Part shown: positions 8,364 through 14,562 of the stretch, one piece after another
How the letters are laid out: every line of letters starts with the position of its first letter
Numbering within the stretch: position 1 is the stretch's first letter
Source of the DNA: Desulfosporosinus sp.
GTDB lineage: Bacteria; Bacillota; Desulfitobacteriia; Desulfitobacteriales; Desulfitobacteriaceae
NCBI GenBank assembly: GCA_016278585.1
Contig: JADQBO010000079.1
Coordinates: 1-18,734, forward strand
Direction: 5' to 3'
DNA length: 18,734 nt
The notes under the pieces: model-generated
Told to the model about the DNA's origin: nothing
The model's input: only the letters and a program-made list of their open reading frames with translations
Databases searched by the model: none
Translations under genes and position numbers: made by a program

Positions 8364-8412
8364 AACGATAAACAGGTTAATGATTAAAGTGGTCGTAATG
8401 ATGTTTATCGTT
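8364..8412 (+). repeat. 11-bp perfect inverted repeat between the two peptide genes
   Basis: AACGATAAACA (8364-8374) pairs exactly with TGTTTATCGTT (8402-8412) across a 27-nt loop. There is no T tract immediately after it, so it is not a standard intrinsic terminator. It may stabilise the upstream peptide message or be a protein binding site. Confidence 0.55.
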
Positions 8413-8446
8413 CTGCGTTAAAATGGGTTAATGAAGCATTAGCTTT

Positions 8447-8455
8447 CTGTTACAG
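8447..8455 (+). promoter_or_regulatory. Second copy of the CTGTTACAG element
   Basis: The same nine bases as at 8086-8094, in the same orientation and at a similar distance before the second peptide start. It marks the upstream limit of the duplicated unit; an operator role is only inferred. Confidence 0.3.
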
Positions 8456-8513
8456 GGAATTGTAATTTAAGCGTGTATGGTGGTGCTGAATAGAGGAGAA
8501 GGAGTGTTGCAGG

Positions 8514-8726
8514 ATGACCAGAATTAAAATTACCGACCTACCCCAAGATATACAAATCAGCCCAACGGAAATGAAAAAGGTTTTTGGTGGAATTATTATT
8601 GTTGATGGCAGAGTCAGTCCAATTAACACAGGCCTAGATTCTAGGCAGTTGAAAATAGACAACGCCCTTGGAAGTACCTTGGATAGCACAAATAGAATGA
8701 TCGAGGAAGACCCCTGGCATACATGA
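8514..8726 (+). CDS. Double-glycine-leader precursor peptide 2 (70 aa)
   Basis: The 26-residue leader differs from that of peptide 1 at one residue (Thr for Ala at position 18), and the DNA of the two leaders differs at only two bases in 78. The leader ends ISPTEMKKVFGG, so C39 cleavage would release a 44-residue product. This shares its first half with peptide 1 (three Ile, then VSPINTGLDSR) but has a different, acidic tail ending EEDPWHT. It contains no Cys. The ribosome binding site AAGGAG (8499-8504) is 9 nt before the ATG. The gene lies 169 bp after peptide 1 and is a tandem duplicate of it. The contrast between a fixed leader and a divergent C-terminus is typical of exporter-recognised precursor families. 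Confidence 0.82.
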   Translation: MTRIKITDLPQDIQISPTEMKKVFGGIIIVDGRVSPINTGLDSRQLKIDNALGSTLDSTNRMIEEDPWHT

Positions 8727-8775
8727 TAACTATGAGGGTCATCTATTATCGGTAATCCAATTAGTAGGTTGGGAG

Positions 8776-9645
8776 ATGACCAAGGTGGAAATTAGATGCA
8801 TGAACAATGCTGGAAACAACACAGGTCAGTGTCTGTGTTGTGGACAATGTTGCTCTTCATTCTATGTTAAAATGAGCCATAAAGAATTAACTAAACAGGC
8901 TCTGAAGGATGAAGCAAAGGGTCTATCGATTTTGGAAAGCGATGCTAAATTTATTATTAAACACGGCATAAGACTCTCCGTCGAGGAGGCAGAAATGCGT
9001 TCTCCGGCACTCCTAAACTCCCCCAACTGGCCCCGAGATGAATACTGGACCTGTCAGTTTCATCGGAATGACGGGTTGTGTGATTTGGATATTCTACAGC
9101 TACCCAAACCTCATGTCTGCACTGGATATCCCTGGTATGATAGGGAACCTAGGTTGAAGTGGTTATATCCCGGATGTGGCTATAATGCTGATTTATTTGG
9201 CTTAAAATTAGTTAAACAAAAGGAGGAAACCATTATGTCTCTTCCGGACGAACTGGAAGTGAAGGTTGCTGAAGTAGTGGATTATACCAAGATGAACGGA
9301 AGTTTTGCTCTTGCTCTTCAGGAGGTAGTCAAAAGGAAGGTTGCTGTTGCTGAAGCCAAAAAGAGGGGATTGGTTGTCAGCGACGAGGAATTGCAGAAGG
9401 CTGCCGACATTTTCCGTCAAGTGAATAGTCTAACTACCTCCAGTGTGACTCTGACATGGTTGGAGGAACGGGGGCTTACTTTGGGAGCCCTAGAGGACCA
9501 CTTGGAGTCTAATTTGTTAATTTATGAACTCAAGAATCTTTTAGCCTTAGAATTTGATAAAGAAAGATACTTTACCTTACAACCTATACAGGATTCTATT
9601 CGAGAAACGGCCTATCAGGATTGGTTAACCAATATGATTGGTTAA
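8776..9645 (+). CDS. CxxCxxCC (YkgJ-like) metal-binding protein fused to a SurA-N-like domain
   Basis: The N-terminal half carries the family motif C19-x2-C22-x2-C25-C26, followed by further conserved-type cysteines C93 (WTCQF), C102 (GLCDL), C115 (HVCTGYPW) and C134 (PGCGY). This matches the YkgJ/PF03692 zinc- or iron-chelating family, whose function is poorly known. Residues about 154-289 form a separate helical domain that aligns with the N-terminal half of the isomerase encoded upstream (TKMNGSF...SDEELQKAADIFR...LTLGALEDHLE) but lacks the parvulin part. A full ribosome binding site sits at the junction. The start is uncertain: ATG 8776 has GGGAG with no spacer, whereas ATG 8800 has AAGGTGG 11 nt upstream. 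Its place after the two precursors makes it the only candidate modifying or handling enzyme; that role is inference. Confidence 0.75.
   Translation: MTKVEIRCMNNAGNNTGQCLCCGQCCSSFYVKMSHKELTKQALKDEAKGLSILESDAKFIIKHGIRLSVEEAEMRSPALLNSPNWPRDEYWTCQFHRNDGLCDLDILQLPKPHVCTGYPWYDREPRLKWLYPGCGYNADLFGLKLVKQKEETIMSLPDELEVKVAEVVDYTKMNGSFALALQEVVKRKVAVAEAKKRGLVVSDEELQKAADIFRQVNSLTTSSVTLTWLEERGLTLGALEDHLESNLLIYELKNLLALEFDKERYFTLQPIQDSIRETAYQDWLTNMIG
9235..9645 (+). CDS. Possible separate internal product: SurA-N-like protein (136 aa)
   Basis: Inside the fusion frame, AAAAGGAGG (9218-9226) lies 8 nt before an in-frame ATG at 9235, a textbook translation start. It would yield a 136-residue protein made only of the SurA-N-like helical domain. 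This start coincides with the boundary between the YkgJ-like domain and the helical domain. Either two adjacent genes became fused by loss of a stop codon, or both a long and a short product are made. The helical domain is homologous to the N-terminal part of the isomerase at 7324-8043. Confidence 0.5.
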   Translation: MSLPDELEVKVAEVVDYTKMNGSFALALQEVVKRKVAVAEAKKRGLVVSDEELQKAADIFRQVNSLTTSSVTLTWLEERGLTLGALEDHLESNLLIYELKNLLALEFDKERYFTLQPIQDSIRETAYQDWLTNMIG

Positions 9646-9648
9646 GAG

Positions 9649-9766
9649 AAGGAGAAAGGTTTTTAATAATAAGCGTGGTATACGTGTTTTAATGGTTAAT
9701 CCATTTAACAGTATAAGAACAGATTTAGCCCTTTTAGGTAGTGACAAAGGTCGAGAGATCATCTAA
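9649..9766 (+). pseudogene. Possible gene remnant behind an intact ribosome binding site
   Basis: AAGGAGAAAGG (9649-9659) directly follows the fusion gene. The next frame has no usable start codon at the expected distance (AATAATAAG where ATG would be expected). It reads coding-like sequence, RGIRVLMVNPFNS, then TDLALLGSDKGREII, and stops at 9766. ATG 9692 would give only 24 residues. The RVLMVNPFN pattern recalls the start of B12-binding radical-SAM enzymes, but the piece is too short for a family call. It could also be a chance open stretch. Confidence 0.3.
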
Positions 9767-9810
9767 TATATGAGTATTACTACAGTAATCCATTTAATAA
9801 TAGGCAACGA

Positions 9811-9850
9811 AGCTGTCAAGATGCTGAAAGGTATCTGGGCGGCTTTTTTT
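9811..9850 (+). terminator. Rho-independent terminator ending the peptide-export locus
   Basis: AGCTGTC and AGATGC (9811-9824) pair with GTATCT and GGCGGCT (9831-9844), with one A/G mismatch and a 6-nt loop TGAAAG. Seven T residues follow (9844-9850). This is the first strong terminator after the exporter genes, so the regulator-to-fusion genes may share one transcript. Confidence 0.85.
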
Positions 9851-10305
9851 ATACTTAGCAGAGCTATCCATTCCACTAATCGTTGTTAATTGCCCAGGCT
9901 TTTTAGGAGATAAAAACATTGGAAATCGTATAGCAGGAGAGGTCTTATATGATCGGGTTATAGGACTGAGGGGGTTACGCTTTGTAAGTGCTTGGAAAGA
10001 AGGTTTCTGCTATTTTATGTAGAATGAAGGGATTTGAATTAGGTATAACGAAAAGAGGTAGAATAATGCATCCAGCTAGTTTCAACTGGTTTTAATCTAT
10101 CGTTATTCTCAAAGCATTCATTTTCCAAGGTTACTCGGTAAAGGCTATGGTAGTATTTATTGAGACTAAGGGTAAACTTAGTTATAGGTATTGTGGGGCA
10201 ACTGGAACGTTTTTGTGTTCATTCTTTAAAGTAGGAAACGGGGACGGTTCTAGTGTTTTATTCGTTAAATGTTTACGCGTATAGTAAGTGGAGGTAGTCT
10301 TTTGA
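9851..10305 (+). other. Gene-poor intergenic stretch with degenerate repeats
   Basis: I see no credible gene. A frame of about 50 codons from about 9860 (containing PLIVVNCPGFLGDKNIGNR) lacks a start codon and stops near 10020; it may be decayed coding DNA. An imperfect tandem pair lies at about 10204-10230 and 10242-10269 (GGAACGTTTTTGTGTT against GGACGGTTCTAGTGTT). The second member is within a GGGGACGG motif that I recall as frequent in REP-like dispersed repeats of Clostridia. The promoter for the formimino genes should lie near its 3' end but is not obvious. Confidence 0.4.
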
Positions 10306-10344
10306 GACTATTATAATTTCTAATTTATAGAAATTATAATAGTC
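10306..10344 (+). repeat. 17-bp perfect inverted repeat upstream of the formimidoyltransferase gene
   Basis: Bases 10306-10322 (GACTATTATAATTTCTA) are exactly complementary to 10328-10344 around a 5-nt loop, ATTTA. Each arm reads TATAAT on one strand, so it could overlap a promoter. It ends 14 bp before the ribosome binding site. An alternative smaller hairpin, TAGTCT (10295-10300) with AGACTA (10305-10310), uses the same left-arm bases, so the two structures exclude each other. Confidence 0.6.
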
Positions 10345-10376
10345 CTTACAACATTTTGAAGGGGGTTAAAAATAAA

Positions 10377-11276
10377 ATGGGAAAACTCGTTGAATGCGTA
10401 CCGAATTTTAGTGAGGGGCGTCGCCAGGATGTTATTGAAGCGATTGTGGCCGAAGTTAAGAAGGTTAAGGGGGTAAAACTTCTTGATGTTAAGCCTGATG
10501 CTAGCCATAATCGAACCGTTGTAACCTTTGTTGGAGAACCTCAAAGTGTCAAACTTGCCGCTTTTAACGCCTGTGCCAAGGCGTGTGAATTGATTGATAT
10601 GGAGCAGCAGCAAGGGGGGCATCCGCGTGTTGGAGCAACGGATGTGGTTCCGTTTATTCCTGTAAAAGAGGTTAGTATGGAAGAATGTGTTCAGTTAGCT
10701 AACGAGTTAGGGTCTGAGATTGCTGAAAAACTGGGTATTCCAGTCTACCTATATGAAGAGGCGGCTAAGCTAGCGAACAGAAGAAGGCTACCTGATGTTA
10801 GAAAAGGAGAGTATGAAGGGCTTAAGGAGGAAATAAGTAAGCCTGAACGTCATCCGGATTACGGTCAACCCAAAATGCATCCTACTGCCGGTGCGACTGT
10901 AGTTGGGGCACGCCAATTTTTAGTAGCTTATAATATTAATCTTGGTACGAATGATCTTACGATTGCCAAAAAAATTGCTGATTCTATCCGCGAGGTCAAA
11001 GGGGGATTTAAGTATGTTCGAGCAATGGGAGTTATGCTCGAGGACCGAGATATCGCTCAGGTATCGATTAATATGGTTAATTACACAGGGACCCCGTTAT
11101 TTCGGGTTTTTGAGACGGTAAAATCTGAAGCAGCTCGGTATGGTGTGAATGTTATTGGCAGTGAATTAGTTGGGGTGACTCCTTTGCAAGCCCTCCTTGA
11201 TGTGGCTGAGTTCTATTTGCGCTTAGAAAATTTTGATCGCCAACAGGTTTTTGAAGAAAATTTAACTGAAGACTAA
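10377..11276 (+). CDS. ftcD: Glutamate formimidoyltransferase
   Basis: The enzyme moves the formimino group of N-formimino-L-glutamate to tetrahydrofolate, the last folate-linked step of one histidine-degradation route. The 299-residue protein opens with LVECVPNFSEGRR, the signature start of the family, and includes GGHPRVGATDVVPFIPV (about 79-95) and a conserved HPTAGATVVGAR region. It is the length of the stand-alone bacterial enzyme; the mammalian protein is fused to the cyclodeaminase encoded next door here. I chose ATG 10377, with AAGGGGG (10359-10365) 11 nt upstream, over the upstream TTG at 10356, which lies before that site. No hut genes are in the window. It forms a two-gene unit with the following gene, 30 bp away. 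Confidence 0.93.
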   Translation: MGKLVECVPNFSEGRRQDVIEAIVAEVKKVKGVKLLDVKPDASHNRTVVTFVGEPQSVKLAAFNACAKACELIDMEQQQGGHPRVGATDVVPFIPVKEVSMEECVQLANELGSEIAEKLGIPVYLYEEAAKLANRRRLPDVRKGEYEGLKEEISKPERHPDYGQPKMHPTAGATVVGARQFLVAYNINLGTNDLTIAKKIADSIREVKGGFKYVRAMGVMLEDRDIAQVSINMVNYTGTPLFRVFETVKSEAARYGVNVIGSELVGVTPLQALLDVAEFYLRLENFDRQQVFEENLTED

Positions 11277-11306
11277 CGAATAAACAATGATACGGGGGTA
11301 GAATTA

Positions 11307-11933
11307 ATGTTAATTAATAAGACAGTGAGTGAATTTGTGGAGGAGTTAGCAAGTAATTCGCCCGCTCCAGGCGGGGGAAGTACAGCAGCCCTTGCTGGCG
11401 CTTTAGGGGCAGCTCTGAGTATGATGGTATGTAACTTTACAGAGGGTAAGCCTAAATTTAGCAGCGTCCAAGATGAGATTTTTCAAATTAAGCAAAGAGG
11501 ACTAATTTTAAAGGATGGTCTAGTAAACTACATCGATGGGGATACGGATGCTTTTGATGAGGTTATGAAGGCTTATAAATTACCAAAGGGAACGGATGAA
11601 GAGAAGGTTTTAAGGTCAGAGCAAATACAGGAGGCAACCAAACAGGCAACTCTCCTGCCCCTTAAAGTAGCGGAGTCTTGCGTTGAAGTCTTGAAACTTT
11701 CGCTAAGGGTTTTAACGATCGGTAACCCTAACACTGCCTGTGACGCGGCAGTTTCCGGAGTCACGGCTTATGCAGGTTTTCAAGGGGCAATTTTCAACGT
11801 AAAGATTAATCTACATTCAATTAAAGACGAAACGTTTCTTCAAACTATTAGGGATAAGATCCTAGAATTGCAAGAAGAGGCGGATAAATATAACCAGTTA
11901 ATTCTAGATCGCGCGAAAGAGGTTGTTGGCTAA
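11307..11933 (+). CDS. fchA: Formimidoyltetrahydrofolate cyclodeaminase
   Basis: The enzyme converts 5-formimino-THF to 5,10-methenyl-THF and ammonia, taking the product of the preceding transferase. The 208-residue protein has the family start motif ELASNSPAPGGGSTAALAGALGAAL (about residues 12-36), written here in two overlapping parts: SPAPGGGS followed by an Ala/Gly/Leu helix. A later NPNTACDAAVSG segment is also typical. It is all helical, as expected for FTCD-C domains. The ribosome binding site GGGGGT (11294-11299) is 7 nt before the ATG. With the transferase it feeds one-carbon units into folate metabolism, which suits an anaerobe with a Wood-Ljungdahl or purine/amino-acid fermenting lifestyle; that last point is inference. 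Confidence 0.92.
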   Translation: MLINKTVSEFVEELASNSPAPGGGSTAALAGALGAALSMMVCNFTEGKPKFSSVQDEIFQIKQRGLILKDGLVNYIDGDTDAFDEVMKAYKLPKGTDEEKVLRSEQIQEATKQATLLPLKVAESCVEVLKLSLRVLTIGNPNTACDAAVSGVTAYAGFQGAIFNVKINLHSIKDETFLQTIRDKILELQEEADKYNQLILDRAKEVVG

Positions 11934-11980
11934 ATACTGGGTTTCATAGGTTGATGAATTATGTTTTGGAAAAAGAAAAT

Positions 11981-12035
11981 TACGAAATTAAAGGGGGGGA
12001 TGACTTGGAATAGCCATCCCCCCTTTAATTTCGTA
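11981..12035. terminator. Bidirectional terminator between convergent genes
   Basis: A very stable stem pairs 11981-11998 (TACGAAATTAAAGGGGGG) with 12018-12035, extended by ATG/CAT beyond one bulged G, around a 12-nt loop. On the minus strand it is followed by a T-rich run (ATTTTCTTTTTCC), and on the plus strand by a weaker one. It ends both the formimino pair and the convergent DUF2512 gene. Confidence 0.85.
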
Positions 12036-12039
12036 TTAG

Positions 12040-12396
12040 TTATGCTCTATTTTCGATAACCTTGCCTTCTAAATATTTATGGAAAAACCATTCTCCGACA
12101 GCAATAAGAACCGCTGAAGTGAGCACTCCAGTTACCACTGGGATGGAAATTCCTAAAATATAGGACGATACTAACCAAATACCCAATAACGCTAGGCCAA
12201 AATCAGATACAGTTGCAATTAGATTTCCCCACCTTGGTAGAACCCCTAGATCTCCAAGGACATAAGCAATAACCGTTAGAAATAAACTCAGGATAAAGAT
12301 ATTGCTTAATGAGATTCCAAAAAATAGACCCAATATTACATATAAAACAATAAAAACCATACCAAGTTTAACAAGTAATGCAGTTAAGTGTTTCAA
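12040..12396 (-). CDS. DUF2512 (YndM-like) four-helix membrane protein
   Basis: This 118-residue, highly hydrophobic protein has four predicted membrane helices. It contains the segment AYVLGDLGVLPRWGN, followed by SDFGLALLGIWL, which matches the DUF2512/YndM family of Bacilli and Clostridia. The function is unknown. The start is taken as TTG 12396, giving MKHLTALLVK, the usual family N-terminus; AAGGAAGTGAT lies upstream at proper spacing. An upstream in-frame TTG at 12414 would put that ribosome binding site inside the gene. It is transcribed toward the formimino pair and shares their terminator. Confidence 0.83.
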   Translation of the reverse strand: MKHLTALLVKLGMVFIVLYVILGLFFGISLSNIFILSLFLTVIAYVLGDLGVLPRWGNLIATVSDFGLALLGIWLVSSYILGISIPVVTGVLTSAVLIAVGEWFFHKYLEGKVIENRA

Positions 12397-12497
12397 ATAA
12401 TCACTTCCTTCCAAATTTTAGTTTGAATATATAATATTTCCTTTTTGTGGTTAATTAAACATTTTTTAAAATGTTATAACCTTTCCCATAACCTTCT

Positions 12498-12565
12498 CCC
12501 TGTCATCTGTAATTAACATCTATTATGTTGACAACAACCCCGTCCCCTTGTCATCCCCTGTCATC
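12498..12565. repeat. Short TGTCATC repeats and a CCGTCCCC (inverse GGGGACGG) motif
   Basis: CCCTGTCATC occurs at 12498-12507 and 12556-12565, with another TGTCATC at 12549-12555. Between them, AACCCCGTCCCC (12536-12547) is the inverse of the GGGGACGG core at 10240-10247. It may be a decayed REP-like dispersed element. Confidence 0.35.
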
Positions 12566-12587
12566 GTTGATTGATTCTGTTAAGTTA

Positions 12588-12606
12588 GGAATTCTTGCGG
12601 AATTCC
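12588..12606. repeat. Small inverted repeat upstream of lepA
   Basis: GGAATTC (12588-12594) pairs with GAATTCC (12600-12606) around a 5-nt loop. It overlaps the predicted -35 of the lepA promoter and could be a regulatory dyad. Confidence 0.35.
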
Positions 12607-12624
12607 CCCTAAAGCTGATATACT
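12595..12624 (+). promoter_or_regulatory. Candidate sigma-A promoter of lepA
   Basis: TTGCGG (12595-12600) and TATACT (12619-12624) are separated by 18 bp, which would start the transcript about 40 nt before the gene. No experimental support; the -35 matches the consensus only partly. Confidence 0.45.
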
Positions 12625-12671
12625 TAGTTTTTAGAATATCTTGTTTACTTTACTAATCTTGAATTATAGAA

Positions 12672-14492
12672 ATGAGGGCAGGACCTTTGGCACAGGCTTC
12701 ACAACGGATACGAAATTTTTCAATTATTGCACATATCGATCACGGCAAATCTACGTTAGCTGACCGGCTGATAGAATATACCGGGGCCTTGAGTAAACGT
12801 GAAATGGAAGCGCAAGTTTTGGATTCCATGGATTTAGAACGTGAGCGTGGGATTACAATTAAACTTCAAGCCGTGCGCTTGAGTTATCCGGCTAAAGATG
12901 GCGAGATTTATGAGCTTAATCTGATTGATACACCAGGTCACGTGGATTTTACGTACGAGGTTTCTCGTAGTTTAGCAGCGTGTGAAGGAGCCTTATTGGT
13001 GGTCGATTCGGTTCAGGGAATAGAGGCCCAAACCTTGGCCAATGTTTATTTAGCCTTAGAAAACGATCTTGAACTGATTTCAGTTATTAATAAGATTGAC
13101 CTTCCAAGTGCGGAGCCTGAGCGTGTTAAACAAGAAATTGAAGATGTGATTGGCTTGGATGCCAGTGAAGCCATTCTCGCTTCGGCGAAGACGGGTATCG
13201 GTATTGAAGAGATCCTGGAAAGGATCGTGTCTATGGTTCCACCTCCACAAGGAGATGATCAAGCACCTCTCAAAGCGTTGATTTTTGACTCTAAATTTGA
13301 TGCTTACAAAGGTGCTATTTCCTATGTGCGAATTGTTGAGGGAAGAGTTGCTAAAGGGACCAAGATGAAAATGATGTCGAGTGGAAAAACTTTCGAAGTA
13401 ACTGAAGTAGGAGTGTTTGCTCCTGCGATGAGTATTGTTGAAGAGCTTAAAGCGGGTCAAGTTGGCTTTATCGCGGCTAGTATCAAAAACGTCAAGGATA
13501 CCCAGGTCGGGGATACGATTACGGATGCAGAAAAACCGGCTGATAAACCCCTTCCCGGATATAGGAAGGCCACGCCCATGGTCTTTTGTGGACTTTATCC
13601 AGTTGAGGCGAGCGATTATAATCGGTTGCGTGATTCTTTAGAAAAGCTCCACCTTAACGATGCCAGTTTAATTTTTGAGCCAGAAACCTCGGTTGCTTTA
13701 GGTTTTGGTTTTCGATGCGGATTTCTTGGTTTACTCCACATGGAGATTATTCAGGAACGGTTGGAACGCGAATATGACCTTAATTTGATTACGACAGCAC
13801 CGAGTGTAATTTATAAGGTGAATACGTTAAAAGGGGATGTTTTAAACATTGATAATCCCTCCAATCTTCCGACAGTGGATCAAATTGTTAGTATAGAAGA
13901 GCCGATCGTTAAGGCGACGATTTTGGTGCCATCGGAATATGTGGGAGCGATAATGGAGCTTAATCAGGAAAAGCGCGGAACTTATTGTAATATGGATTAT
14001 GTGTCTACCAGTCGAGTGAAATTGATTTATGAACTGCCACTGAGTGAGATTGTCTTCGATTACTTCGATCAATTAAAATCTCGGACCAAAGGGTATGCGT
14101 CTTTGGATTATGAACTATCGGGTTATAAAGAAACGGATTTAGTCAAAATAGATATTCTGCTGAATGGAGAAATGGTGGATGCGCTTTCGTTTATCGTTCA
14201 TCGAGCAAAGTCTTATAATCGGGGAAGGAAACTTGTCGAGAAACTGCGCGGCATTATTCCGAGGCATATGTTCGAAATTCCGATTCAATCTGTAATCGGG
14301 AACAAGGTCATTGCCCGTGAGACGGTTAATGCGATGCGGAAAGATGTCTTGTCCAAATGTTATGGCGGAGATATTTCTCGTAAACGCAAACTTCTCGAGA
14401 AGCAAAAAGCAGGGAAAAAGCGGATGAAGCAAGTCGGCAGTGTGGAAATTCCACAGGATGCTTTTATGGCGGTATTACAAATCGAGGATTAA
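12672..14492 (+). CDS. lepA: Elongation factor 4 (LepA)
   Basis: LepA is a ribosome-binding translational GTPase. The protein is full length (606 residues) and carries the GTPase motifs AHIDHGKST (about 20-28), RGIT, DTPGHVDF (about 86-93) and NKIDLP, followed by EF-G-like domains. It ends in the LepA-specific C-terminal domain (IPRHMFEIPIQSVIGNKVIARE). ATG 12672 has no good ribosome binding site. TTG 12687 has GAGGG (12674-12678) 8 nt upstream and would give a 601-residue protein whose N-terminus is closer to the usual length, so the start is uncertain. It is first in the lepA-hemW-hrcA-grpE-dnaK series common in Firmicutes. Confidence 0.97.
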   Translation: MRAGPLAQASQRIRNFSIIAHIDHGKSTLADRLIEYTGALSKREMEAQVLDSMDLERERGITIKLQAVRLSYPAKDGEIYELNLIDTPGHVDFTYEVSRSLAACEGALLVVDSVQGIEAQTLANVYLALENDLELISVINKIDLPSAEPERVKQEIEDVIGLDASEAILASAKTGIGIEEILERIVSMVPPPQGDDQAPLKALIFDSKFDAYKGAISYVRIVEGRVAKGTKMKMMSSGKTFEVTEVGVFAPAMSIVEELKAGQVGFIAASIKNVKDTQVGDTITDAEKPADKPLPGYRKATPMVFCGLYPVEASDYNRLRDSLEKLHLNDASLIFEPETSVALGFGFRCGFLGLLHMEIIQERLEREYDLNLITTAPSVIYKVNTLKGDVLNIDNPSNLPTVDQIVSIEEPIVKATILVPSEYVGAIMELNQEKRGTYCNMDYVSTSRVKLIYELPLSEIVFDYFDQLKSRTKGYASLDYELSGYKETDLVKIDILLNGEMVDALSFIVHRAKSYNRGRKLVEKLRGIIPRHMFEIPIQSVIGNKVIARETVNAMRKDVLSKCYGGDISRKRKLLEKQKAGKKRMKQVGSVEIPQDAFMAVLQIED

Positions 14493-14562
14493 GGCCCTGC
14501 TCCCCCATGAAAAAGTGGGAGTCTCTTACGACTGGATAACAAAGGAAAGAGTGTGCGCGCGT

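Noticed and set aside
8147..8726. Lanthipeptide or sactipeptide precursors
   Set aside because: Neither core contains Cys, and no LanM/LanB/LanC or intact radical-SAM gene is in the window.
9860..10020. Open stretch of about 50 codons (PLIVVNCPGFLGDKNIGNR...) after the terminator
   Set aside because: No start codon, no ribosome binding site and no family match that I could justify; kept only as part of the intergenic description.
10200..10376. Folate (THF) riboswitch before the formimidoyltransferase gene
   Set aside because: The conserved THF riboswitch core was not found; only AT-rich hairpins are present.
13080..13460. Minus-strand open frame of 126 codons inside lepA
   Set aside because: It is a shadow of a highly conserved coding gene and has no family features.
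14500..14524. CTCCC...GGGAG hairpin after lepA
   Set aside because: The stem is short with bulges and has no T tract, so lepA and hemW are probably cotranscribed.
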